This document shows positions 41,833-49,656 of a DNA stretch of 64,000 nucleotides, piece after piece (within the stretch, counting starts at the first letter, position 1; each line of letters opens with the position of its first letter). A program made the position numbers and the translations under genes. Below the pieces are notes generated by a model. It did no database searches. It was not told the DNA's origin and worked only from the letters and a program-made list of their open reading frames with translations. This DNA comes from Pseudoglutamicibacter cumminsii (GTDB lineage Bacteria; Actinomycetota; Actinomycetes; Actinomycetales; Micrococcaceae): NCBI RefSeq assembly GCF_003143995.1, contig NZ_QFWG01000007.1, forward strand, positions 61,773-125,772. Reading direction: 5' to 3'.

Positions 41833-41857
41833 AACCTACAGACCGTGGGAGGACACC

Positions 41858-42961
41858 GTGAAAATCACTGGCATCGAGGCGATCCCGTACAACATTCCGT
41901 ACGTGAAGCCGCTCAAGTTCGCCTCTGGCGAGGTGCACAACGCCGAGCACGTGCTGGTGCGCATCCACACTAATGCCGGCGTCACAGGCGTTGCTGATGC
42001 CCCTCCACGGCCTTATACCTACGGTGAAACCCAGCATTCGATCAAGTCGATCATCGACGAGGTTTTCGCGCCGGAAATCATCGGTTTGAACCCGCTGGAT
42101 CGCGAGAAGGTTCGCGCGATCATGCACCGCACGATCCACAACCAGGTAGCCAAGGGCGCGGTCGATATCGCGCTGTGGGACATCGCGGGCAAGATCACCG
42201 AGCAGCCGGTGCATAAGCTTTTGGGTGGCTATACGGATTCGATGCGGGTCTCCCACATGCTCGGGTTCAAGCCAGCCGCTGAGCTGGTTGAGGAAGCTCA
42301 GATGTTCGGTGAGAAGTACGGCATCACAACGTTCAAGCTCAAGGTCGGCCGACTGCCCGTGAGCGAGGATGTTGAGGCGTGCCATGCGCTCGTTGAGCAC
42401 CTCGGCGACGATGTGGAGATCTACCTGGACGCTAACCGCGGCTGGACCGCTAACCAGGCGATGGATGTTCTGCGGCAGATCGAGGACCTCCCAATCACGC
42501 TGTTCGAAGAACCGAACGATGCGAAAGAGGCGATGGGCCGCCGTCGATTGGTGCAGCACTCGCGCATCCCGATTGTGGGCGACGAGTCGGTTCCGACCGC
42601 CGGGGACGCATCGCGTGAGCTGTTGTCCGGCGGCTGCAACGCGATCTGCATCAAGACCGCGCGCTCCGGTTTCACTGAGGCGACCGAGATTCTCGGGCTG
42701 TGCACAGGCCTCGGCGTTGACGTGACGATAGGCAATCAGATTGACACCCAGGTCGGCTCGCTGGCAACCGTAACGTTCGGCGCCGCACACAAAGCGACCT
42801 CAGCACGCGCGGGCGAGCTGTCCAACTTCCTCGACATGGCCGATGACCTGCTCGCTGACCCTATCGAGATTATTGACGGGCGCATCGCGGTCCGCGACAT
42901 CCCGGGAGTCGGCGCTGAGATCGACGAAGACAAACTCAACCGCTACCGCGTGGACCTGTAA
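41858..42961 (+). CDS. catB: Muconate cycloisomerase
   Basis: A 367-residue enolase-superfamily enzyme that converts cis,cis-muconate to muconolactone. The KxK catalytic base is in FKLKVGRLP (about 158-166); metal acidic residues are in YLDANRGWT, FEEPNDA and VGDESVPT; the opposite-face Lys is in CIKTARSGF. Start GTG has GGGAGG 5 bases upstream. Follows catR by 25 bases on the same strand. Downstream are two hairpins and a tandem repeat carrying extra stop codons. Confidence 0.95.
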   Translation: MKITGIEAIPYNIPYVKPLKFASGEVHNAEHVLVRIHTNAGVTGVADAPPRPYTYGETQHSIKSIIDEVFAPEIIGLNPLDREKVRAIMHRTIHNQVAKGAVDIALWDIAGKITEQPVHKLLGGYTDSMRVSHMLGFKPAAELVEEAQMFGEKYGITTFKLKVGRLPVSEDVEACHALVEHLGDDVEIYLDANRGWTANQAMDVLRQIEDLPITLFEEPNDAKEAMGRRRLVQHSRIPIVGDESVPTAGDASRELLSGGCNAICIKTARSGFTEATEILGLCTGLGVDVTIGNQIDTQVGSLATVTFGAAHKATSARAGELSNFLDMADDLLADPIEIIDGRIAVRDIPGVGAEIDEDKLNRYRVDL

Positions 42962-43003
42962 ATGCTGAAATCTGTAGCTACGGAGATCTGAAGCTACAGA
43001 ATC
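42956..43003 (+). repeat. 16-bp tandem duplications including the catB stop
   Basis: Three 16-bp units start at 42956, 42972 and 42988 and begin CTGTAA, CTGTAG and CTGAAG. Unit 1 contains the last sense codon and stop of catB. The second and third also form a 9-bp inverted repeat (TCTGTAGCT / AGCTACAGA). Confidence 0.75.
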
Positions 43004-43015
43004 AATCAAACGACA

Positions 43016-43044
43016 GTGGCCCCGACCGTTACGGTCGGGGCCAC
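43016..43044. terminator. Terminator between catB and catA
   Basis: A perfect 13-bp stem GTGGCCCCGACCG / CGGTCGGGGCCAC with a 3-base loop between convergent genes. Confidence 0.8.
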
Positions 43045-43083
43045 GCGCCTACCTCATCCGCAGGGCTTCATTCAACGCCCTAA

Positions 43084-43110
43084 CGAATCAGCGCTGTATA
43101 CGGATCAGCG
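43084..43110 (-). repeat. 17-bp-period duplication at the catA 3' end
   Basis: CGAATCAGCG (43084-43093) and CGGATCAGCG (43101-43110) lie 17 bp apart. The second contains the catA stop on the minus strand (CGCTGA), the first supplies a second TGA. Confidence 0.65.
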
Positions 43111-43974
43111 TTCTGGGTCGAGAACGAAGTCATACTGGACCTCTTCGCCTTCGCCGTCGCTTGCCGGCTTAGGGTCGAGCATGAGTTCAGGCTTGACTGC
43201 CGATGCGATGTCGTCGTCATTGTGCTCGTCGCCTGGGAAGTAGAGCTGGGCGGTGAGCAGCTCGTAGCCTGGCGCGGAGACCTTGACGTGGATGTGCGCT
43301 GGACGCCATGCGTGCCAGCCAGCGGCCTCGATCAGCTGACCGCATGCGCCTTCGGTTGGGATCTGGTACGGCGCAGGGCGGATCGTCTTGATATCGAATT
43401 CGCCGTCCTCGTTAGCGAGGAAGCTTGCGCGCAGGTTCCACTCCGGGATGCCTGGAGCGAACTGCGAATACAGGCCGTATTCGTCGGCGTGCCACATCTC
43501 GATCTTCGCGTTGGACAGCGGCGTGCCGTCAACAGCGGTGACCTTGGACTTGAAACGGAACGGAGTGCCCGGCTCGTCTTCGCGCATCGGGATCTTGGCG
43601 TCCCACTCGTACTCTGGGGAGTCTTCGACGTAGTAAGGGCCTTCGATGGTGCCCTTGGAGCCTTCGCGGTGCTCGGTTGCTACGTCCTCAACTGCGTGCT
43701 CGATCCACACGTCGAGGAACAGCGGCCACTCGCCGTCTTCGCCGACCTTGATGAGCCAAGACTTCAGAGCGTTGTACTCATCGTAGGAAACCTTCTCTTC
43801 GTAGACGATGTCGGTCAGGGCCTTGATGGCCTTGCCGGCAAGCAGGCTGACGCGTTCGTGGTCAACTGGCTGATCGCTGCGGTGTGCAGCAGCGCGGTCC
43901 TTGAAGCGGGCCGATGCCTGTGCGCCGGAGTCTGCGGCGCGGGCTTCAGATGCCTGGGTGTGCTGGGTAGCCAT
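43105..43974 (-). CDS. catA: Catechol 1,2-dioxygenase
   Basis: A 289-residue intradiol ring-cleaving dioxygenase with a mononuclear Fe(III) that opens catechol to cis,cis-muconate. The two Tyr ligands are in IEGPYYVEDSP and EYGLYSQFAPG, the two His ligands in WRPAHIHVKVSA. The N-terminal helical linker of about 100 residues typical for this family is present. AAGGAG sits 6 bases before the ATG. It is on the strand opposite to catB and separated by terminators. The AAA ATPase is upstream on the same strand with a 95-base gap. Confidence 0.95.
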   Translation of the reverse strand: MATQHTQASEARAADSGAQASARFKDRAAAHRSDQPVDHERVSLLAGKAIKALTDIVYEEKVSYDEYNALKSWLIKVGEDGEWPLFLDVWIEHAVEDVATEHREGSKGTIEGPYYVEDSPEYEWDAKIPMREDEPGTPFRFKSKVTAVDGTPLSNAKIEMWHADEYGLYSQFAPGIPEWNLRASFLANEDGEFDIKTIRPAPYQIPTEGACGQLIEAAGWHAWRPAHIHVKVSAPGYELLTAQLYFPGDEHNDDDIASAVKPELMLDPKPASDGEGEEVQYDFVLDPER

Positions 43975-44069
43975 GATTGCTCCTTATGGGTTGAGTAGTT
44001 GTGGTCGTTCTGGGTTGGGTTGAGGTTATATCCCGATGCGGCGTCTGGTCTGGTGCCGCTACGGAAGGC

Positions 44070-45644
44070 TTATGCAGGATGGATGCCCCGGTATTTCGCC
44101 GCGGTGATGAATGCTTCGAGGTTCACCTCATCCTTGCGGAATGCCGCGATGCGCAGTGCGAGGCGGAGGATCATCTTGATGTCGCGCGGAGTGACTTCAG
44201 GGAACGTTTCTACGAGGGTGTCCAGCAACTCGTCCCCGAGGTCAGCGCCGTGGCCGTCTGCGAGCATTCCCCAGATGGTGCGGGCGTCTTCGCGGCTCGG
44301 CAGGTCGTAGTCGATCACGACTGCGCAACGAGCCAGGATGGCCTCGTCGACCCCGTCCACGCGGTTGGTCGTGAGGAACAGGAGCCCGTCGTAGTACTCG
44401 AGGGTGCGCAGGAATTCCGCAACAATCGCGTTCTGCTCAAGCTCAAGCCCGCGCTGCAGCACGAAGACGTCGGCTTCGTCGAGCAACAGCACCGCGTCCC
44501 AGCGCTTGGCACGCTCGAATGCGGTCTCGAGGTTTTTCCGGATCGATTCGGGGTTAATCCCAAGCGTTCCGGTATGGATCGAGTACAGCGGACGGTGTGA
44601 AACTTCGGCGTATACCTCCGCGGTCAGTGTTTTACCGACGCCTGGCCGGCCGCGAGCGAGGATCACGTTGCCTGCAGACTTGCCTTCGATGATGTCTCCG
44701 GTGAACACGGAGATGTCGGAGGTCAGGATGTCGAGCAGCTCGACTTGCTCCTCTGGCAGAACCAGCTTGTCTCGCAGGTTTTCGTCGTATTCGTACGGGG
44801 TGAGGTCGCCGACGTTGACGTCGATGTAGTCTTGCGCGGCAAGGTCGAAGACCGCGACGGCGGTCACGACGGGAACCTCACCGAGGCCTTGACCGTCAGT
44901 GCTGTCAGCAAGAACCGATGGTGAACCGGTACGCAACGGGGCGATCGAGCCTGGCTTGACGTCCTGAACCACTTTTCGGTTGGTGCGGCTCTTGGGGGAT
45001 TTGTGGTCTTCGGTGCGGATCGCGGTTCCGGTGAACATGAACTGCTGCGCGAAGCCGTTATCGATGACATCTTGGTACACGTCGCGGCGCTTCTGGTAAG
45101 CGGCCTTGAGCTCTTCGGTCTCGTGGAATGCTCCCTGAGCCGTCAGTGCCTGCTCCGGGGTTTTACCCACGATCGCGGAGTCTTCCAGCAACAAAAGCCG
45201 TGGCGTCTTGGAAGGCCGCTGCACCGTGGGGCTGTCAGCCTCCATCGTGATCTTGACGCGTGCATCGCGAGAGATGTCGGCGTGTTCAAATTTGATGTCG
45301 GCTACTAGATACGGGTGCAGATAGCCGTCCTCTTCTTGCACGTAGACCCAGCCGTCGATCTTGTCGTCGGCGAGGAACTGCTTGAAGAGCGCTTCAGCCG
45401 ATTCGATGCTCGGGATGGTCCCGTAGTCGCCCTTGCGTGCTGCTTGAACTGCGGCGACGGTACGAACAAAGGTCTCGTTACCTAGAGATTCTGCGGTTGC
45501 AGCGAGGTCTTCAAGTGCGTGGTCAGTGAGGAAACGGTCTGGGATTCCCATGCCCTCGGATCGCCAGGTCTTGGCTTGCTCGCGAGATACAGCCATGTCT
45601 TCCGATGTTGTGGCTCGAACCACTGCGGCTGGCGCAATGAACAT
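44070..45644 (-). CDS. AAA family ATPase of unknown function
   Basis: A 524-residue protein from ATG 45644, which has GAGGAG at an 8-base spacing. The C-terminal half is a single AAA+ module: Walker A ILARGRPGVGKTLTAEVYAE (about 328-347), Walker B AVLLLDEADVFVLQ (about 384-397), sensor LFLTTNRVDGVDEAI and a lid (VTPRDIKMILRLALRIAAF). The first 300 residues have no signature I recognise; RLLLLEDSAIVGKTPEQAL and HKSPKSRTNRKVVQDV lie in it. No transmembrane segment. Upstream of catA on the same strand. A chaperone or conformational role is possible; nothing in sequence says which substrate. Confidence 0.75.
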   Translation of the reverse strand: MFIAPAAVVRATTSEDMAVSREQAKTWRSEGMGIPDRFLTDHALEDLAATAESLGNETFVRTVAAVQAARKGDYGTIPSIESAEALFKQFLADDKIDGWVYVQEEDGYLHPYLVADIKFEHADISRDARVKITMEADSPTVQRPSKTPRLLLLEDSAIVGKTPEQALTAQGAFHETEELKAAYQKRRDVYQDVIDNGFAQQFMFTGTAIRTEDHKSPKSRTNRKVVQDVKPGSIAPLRTGSPSVLADSTDGQGLGEVPVVTAVAVFDLAAQDYIDVNVGDLTPYEYDENLRDKLVLPEEQVELLDILTSDISVFTGDIIEGKSAGNVILARGRPGVGKTLTAEVYAEVSHRPLYSIHTGTLGINPESIRKNLETAFERAKRWDAVLLLDEADVFVLQRGLELEQNAIVAEFLRTLEYYDGLLFLTTNRVDGVDEAILARCAVVIDYDLPSREDARTIWGMLADGHGADLGDELLDTLVETFPEVTPRDIKMILRLALRIAAFRKDEVNLEAFITAAKYRGIHPA

Positions 45645-45676
45645 CAGGCCCACTCCTCACACAACACATTCGCATT

Positions 45677-45796
45677 AGTGACCTAGACCCTCCTCTAGTG
45701 ATCCAGGTCACCCGTTCTGCACCTCACCTTAGCGGAGATTTTGAGACTCGAGAATTACCTAGTCCGTATGAACCTAGACGTTCCAGATATAGGTCT
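45677..45796. promoter_or_regulatory. Cluster of ACCTAG-type motifs between AAA and P-type ATPase genes
   Basis: ACCTAGAC at 45681 and 45772, ACCTAGTC at 45757, and the inverted forms AGGTCACC at 45705 and ATAGGTCT at 45789. GTGACCT (45679) and AGGTCAC (45705) make an inverted repeat. It may be a metal-responsive operator region; no known regulator box matches exactly. Confidence 0.3.
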
Positions 45797-45868
45797 GATA
45801 ACGCTGATCTAACTATGGTTAGCCTCTCTTCGCTAGAAACTGTCAGGGGTTTACCAGATCATGGATGC

Positions 45869-47815
45869 ATGGGCGGTTTTAAAGGTTTTGCGAAGAAGTA
45901 TTTTCTGGCGATCACAGCGCTCGTAGCGCTCGCGGTCGTCGTCACGTTGTGGGCGCTTGGCAGCCCGGCGGCGCGTTGGCTCGCTACCGTGTACGTTTCG
46001 CTCATCATCCTCATCACGGCCGTCGACATGGTCAAGAGCGTGTTGCGCGGCAACTTCGGCCTCGACATCCTCGCGGTTGTCGCGATGGTCGCCTCACTCT
46101 TGGTGGGTGAATACATCGCCGCGACGATCATCGCGCTCATGCTCACCGGTGGCGAAGCCCTCGAAGACTATGCGGCTTCACGGGCTCAACGTGAGCTCAC
46201 CGCGCTCGTCGACCGGGCACCCGATACCGCCCATCACATCACCTCAAGTGACTCGTATGCTCTCGCGGCCGCCGATGCGGTGGCTGGCTCCGCAGATCAC
46301 GAGCTGGAAGTGGGGCTCGGCCTCGTCGATGTTCCGGTCACTGAGGTCGAGGTTGGCGATGTTCTGCTGGTCCGCCCGTCCGAGGTCGTTCCAGTGGATG
46401 CCGAACTGCTCGACGATCACGCTTCGGTCGACGAAGCGAGCCTCACAGGTGAACCGCTCCCCGTCAGCAAAACGCGCGGCGAGAAGCTCATGTCGGGTTC
46501 CGTCAACGGTCACACCGCTATCCGTGTTCGCGCGATCGCGACCGCGGACGATTCGCAGTATCAGCGCATCGTGCAGCTCGTGCGCGAGGCCGAGCAACAA
46601 CAAGCACCGACCGTGCGCGTCGCGGACCGTTTCGCTGTGCCTTTCACGATCGTTTCGCTCCTCGTTGCCGGTGCCGCGTGGTGGTTGTCTGGCGATCCGG
46701 TACGTTTCGCCGAAGTCCTGGTTTTGGCGACGCCATGCCCTCTGTTGATCGGTGCCCCGGTCGCGTTCATGGGCGGGATGTCCCGCGCATCCCGTTTGGG
46801 TGTCATCGTCAAGGGTGGCGCAACACTCGAGGCGCTGTCCCGCGCGAACTCGGCTGCCTTCGACAAAACCGGAACCGTCACGTTCGGCCACCCGAGCATC
46901 GAACGCATCCTCCCCACCGAAGGTTTCGAAGAAAACCGACTGTTGCAGATCACCGCGACTGCCGAACAGTTCTCATCCCACGTTCTGGCTGAAGGCATCA
47001 TCCAGGAAGCGCAAGAACGAGGACTCGAGATGCTCGAAGCCCACGATGCGAGTGAGATCGCAACCAACGGCGTGAGCGCGGTCGTCGACGGCCACAACGT
47101 CCGTGTCGGCAAGAAGACCTTCATCGAAGAAGTCGTAGGCGATATCGCCCAGCCTGAACTGCAGGCCTCCCAAACCGCTGTATACATCAGCGCTGGGGAC
47201 ACATTGGGTGGCGTCATCGTGATGGCAGACGAGGTTCGCGAAGAAGCCGCCGGAACCATCGAGGCGCTCCGCGAACTCGGCGTGAGCAACATCGCGCTGC
47301 TGACCGGCGATAACCAGGCGACCGCAGATTCGGTCGGTACGCACATCGGTATCACCGACATCGCAGGCAACCTGTTGCCCGAAGACAAAGTCCGCCGCAT
47401 TACCGAGATGAAACAGCCGACCCTCATGGTCGGCGACGGCATTAACGACGCCCCAGTGCTGGCCGCGGCCGGCGTGGGCGTCGCAATGGGTGCGCGCGGC
47501 GCATCGGCCGCAAGTGAATCCGCCGACGCCGTCATCACCCGCGAAGACATCTCGCTGGTCGCCCGCGCCGTCGACGTCGGTAAATGGACGTACCAGGTTG
47601 CGATCACCGCGATCCTCATCGGTATCGCCCTCTCGCTGGGCCTCATGGGCTTCGCCGCGTTCGGTTTCATCCCGGCAACCATCGGCGCGCTACTGCAGGA
47701 GGTCGTGGATCTTGCGTGCATCCTCTACGCGCTCCGCGCTCTCGGCGGACCGGACCGTGTGAGCCGATTCCTCCCTCAGCAGAACGCGTCTACACGTGAC
47801 CGAGCTCTCATTTAG
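45869..47815 (+). CDS. P1B-type heavy-metal-translocating ATPase (TPC motif)
   Basis: A 648-residue membrane pump from the ATG at 45869. The longer frame upstream has a non-coding, promoter-like composition and was left out. Membrane helices surround LVLATPCPLLIGAPVAFMGG, the ion-path TPC motif. The actuator has VDEASLTGEPLPVSK, the phosphorylation loop FDKTGTVTFG, and the hinge VGDGINDAPVLAAAGVGVA. There is no N-terminal metal-binding domain. The usual SEHPL histidine-proline is SSHVL here, keeping His but losing Pro. TPC P1B pumps have no settled substrate. Its start is 54 bases after a promoter-like region rich in ACCTAG. Confidence 0.85.
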   Translation: MGGFKGFAKKYFLAITALVALAVVVTLWALGSPAARWLATVYVSLIILITAVDMVKSVLRGNFGLDILAVVAMVASLLVGEYIAATIIALMLTGGEALEDYAASRAQRELTALVDRAPDTAHHITSSDSYALAAADAVAGSADHELEVGLGLVDVPVTEVEVGDVLLVRPSEVVPVDAELLDDHASVDEASLTGEPLPVSKTRGEKLMSGSVNGHTAIRVRAIATADDSQYQRIVQLVREAEQQQAPTVRVADRFAVPFTIVSLLVAGAAWWLSGDPVRFAEVLVLATPCPLLIGAPVAFMGGMSRASRLGVIVKGGATLEALSRANSAAFDKTGTVTFGHPSIERILPTEGFEENRLLQITATAEQFSSHVLAEGIIQEAQERGLEMLEAHDASEIATNGVSAVVDGHNVRVGKKTFIEEVVGDIAQPELQASQTAVYISAGDTLGGVIVMADEVREEAAGTIEALRELGVSNIALLTGDNQATADSVGTHIGITDIAGNLLPEDKVRRITEMKQPTLMVGDGINDAPVLAAAGVGVAMGARGASAASESADAVITREDISLVARAVDVGKWTYQVAITAILIGIALSLGLMGFAAFGFIPATIGALLQEVVDLACILYALRALGGPDRVSRFLPQQNASTRDRALI

Positions 47816-47828
47816 AGGGATAACGTTT

Positions 47829-47834
47829 TAGGCT
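47829..47834 (+). promoter_or_regulatory. Leaderless -10 box of the DUF885 gene
   Basis: TAGGCT ends 6 bases before the ATG at 47841 and no ribosome binding site is present, the same arrangement as at 18706. Confidence 0.4.
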
Positions 47835-47840
47835 AGTTTC

Positions 47841-49511
47841 ATGACTACACCTACATCACCACGTACCCCTTCGGCGATCGATGCAGTTGCCGAGGAATTT
47901 ATGACCGCGTTCGGCAAGCTCGTACCTGAACACCTCGTGAGCATCGGGAGCCCGGACGCTCCCGACCACTACGCGGACTACTCCCCTGCAGGCACGGCGC
48001 AGGAGCGCGAACTGTACGTATCGACGCTCGAGAAGCTCAAGACGCTCGAGCCAACCGATGACGCCGACGCCGTCACGCTCGACATCATGAACGAGCGCCT
48101 CACGGTCAAGCTCGAACTGTTGGATACCGGCGTTCCGTCGTTCAACAACATCGCTTCCCCGGCCCAAGGCATCCGATCGATCCTCGACCTCATGCCGCAA
48201 AAGACCGCTGAAGACTGGGCCACGATCACGCGCCGCATCAAGCACATCCCTGCCGCGCTGGAGGGCTACCGTGCAACCCTCGAGGAGGCACGCACCAACG
48301 GCAAGGTCCCAGCAGTACGCCAGGTGGACATCGTCGCTGAGCAGTGCGCGGCCTACGCGGCCGAGGACGGCTACTTCGCGAAGATCGCCGAGATCGCAGC
48401 CCCTGCCGGACTCGACGATGCGGCACGCGATGAGCTCGTTGCCGCCGCGTCCCAGGCCGGCGAAGCCTACGCAGATTTCGCTGAGTACGTCACCAACGTT
48501 CTGCGCCCATCGGCCCGCCAAGAAGACGCGTGCGGCCGCGAATACTACGCACTCGCATCGCGTGACTTCCTCGGCGCCGAAGTAGACCTCGAAGAGGCCT
48601 ACCAGTGGGGTGTTGAAGAGCTCGACCGCATCATCGCAGAACAAGAAGAGGTCGCCGAGCAGATCAAGCCGGGCGCAACCATCGAAGAAGCGATGGACGT
48701 ACTCAACGCAGACCCTAAACGCCAGCTTCACGGCACGGATGCACTGCGCGAATGGATGCAGGAGCTCTCCGACAAGGCCGTGCGCGAGCTCGCAGGAACC
48801 CACTTCGAGATCGACCCTCCGATGGACCGCCTCGAATGCATGATCGCCCCAACCAACGAAGGCGGCATCTACTACACGGGCCCATCCGATGACTTCTCCC
48901 GCCCGGGCCGCATGTGGTGGTCCGTGCCAGAGGGCGAAGACACGTTCACGACGTGGTCGGAAACCTCGACCGTCTACCACGAGGGCGTGCCAGGCCACCA
49001 CCTGCAGATCGCTACCTCGACCATCAACTCGGACGAACTCAACAGCTTCCGCCGCGAATTCTCCTGGACCTCGGGCCACGGCGAAGGCTGGGCTCTCTAC
49101 GCTGAGCGCCTCATGGAAGAACTCGGCTACCTCGAAGACCCAGGCGACCGCCTCGGAATGCTCATGGCACAGCGCCTTCGCGCGGCCCGCGTCGTGTTCG
49201 ACATCGGTTTGCACTGCGGTTTCGACATCCCAGAGCGTTGGGGCTCCGGCGTCTGGACTGCTGAGAAGGGCCTCGAGTTCCTCAAGAAGAACGTCTTCGA
49301 GTCCGAAGGCCGCATCGAATTCGAGTGGCTGCGCTACATGGGCTGGCCAGGCCAGGCACCGTCCTACAAGATCGGCGAGCAGATCTGGATGCAGATCCGC
49401 GCAGAAGCCGAAGAGCGTGAAGGCTCCGAGTTCAGTGCTAAAGACTTCCACACCCGCGCGCTCAAGCTCGGCGGTATGGGTCTCGACTCACTGCGCCGCG
49501 CGCTCCGCTAA
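47841..49511 (+). CDS. DUF885 family protein (M32-like metallopeptidase fold)
   Basis: A 556-residue soluble protein. The catalytic-looking zinc motif is TVYHEGVPGHHLQIATS (about 374-390), with a further Glu in the SGHGEGWALYAERLME region (about 413-428), the layout of the DUF885/carboxypeptidase-like gluzincins. No signal peptide or membrane segment is found, so it acts in the cytoplasm. Downstream of the P-type ATPase by 25 bases, but a leaderless -10 box suggests its own promoter. The stop is the first of a series of repeats. Confidence 0.82.
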   Translation: MTTPTSPRTPSAIDAVAEEFMTAFGKLVPEHLVSIGSPDAPDHYADYSPAGTAQERELYVSTLEKLKTLEPTDDADAVTLDIMNERLTVKLELLDTGVPSFNNIASPAQGIRSILDLMPQKTAEDWATITRRIKHIPAALEGYRATLEEARTNGKVPAVRQVDIVAEQCAAYAAEDGYFAKIAEIAAPAGLDDAARDELVAAASQAGEAYADFAEYVTNVLRPSARQEDACGREYYALASRDFLGAEVDLEEAYQWGVEELDRIIAEQEEVAEQIKPGATIEEAMDVLNADPKRQLHGTDALREWMQELSDKAVRELAGTHFEIDPPMDRLECMIAPTNEGGIYYTGPSDDFSRPGRMWWSVPEGEDTFTTWSETSTVYHEGVPGHHLQIATSTINSDELNSFRREFSWTSGHGEGWALYAERLMEELGYLEDPGDRLGMLMAQRLRAARVVFDIGLHCGFDIPERWGSGVWTAEKGLEFLKKNVFESEGRIEFEWLRYMGWPGQAPSYKIGEQIWMQIRAEAEEREGSEFSAKDFHTRALKLGGMGLDSLRRALR

Positions 49512-49590
49512 TGAAGACGCTCCGCTAAGCAGGGCGCACAGCTACGCAGCGCTCGGCTAAGCAGCGTTCACCTAAGCAGCGCTCAGCATA
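49501..49590 (+). repeat. Six 15-17-bp units starting at the DUF885 3' end
   Basis: CGCTCCGCTAA (end of the gene, 49501) is repeated exactly at 49518 and in variant forms at 49535 (CGCACAGCTAC), 49550 (CGCTCGGCTAA), 49565 (CGTTCACCTAA) and 49580 (CGCTCAGCATA). Periods are 17, 17, 15, 15, 15. Several copies keep TAA. Confidence 0.85.
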
Positions 49591-49604
49591 AATAACCTGA
49601 CATC

Positions 49605-49642
49605 CACGTGGGGGAAGTACCGGCCGGTACTTCCCCCACGTG
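49605..49642. promoter_or_regulatory. 38-bp perfect palindrome upstream of murT
   Basis: Arms of 19 bp (CACGTGGGGGAAGTACCGG and complement) meet with no spacer, 14 bases before the murT ATG. It may terminate the DUF885 transcript or serve as a protein-binding site. Confidence 0.6.
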
Positions 49643-49656
49643 CGAAGATAGAACCT

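Noticed and set aside
47856..49451. 531-codon minus-strand frame opposite the DUF885 gene
   Set aside because: Shadow with no recognisable motif; the plus-strand gene has HEGVPGHH.
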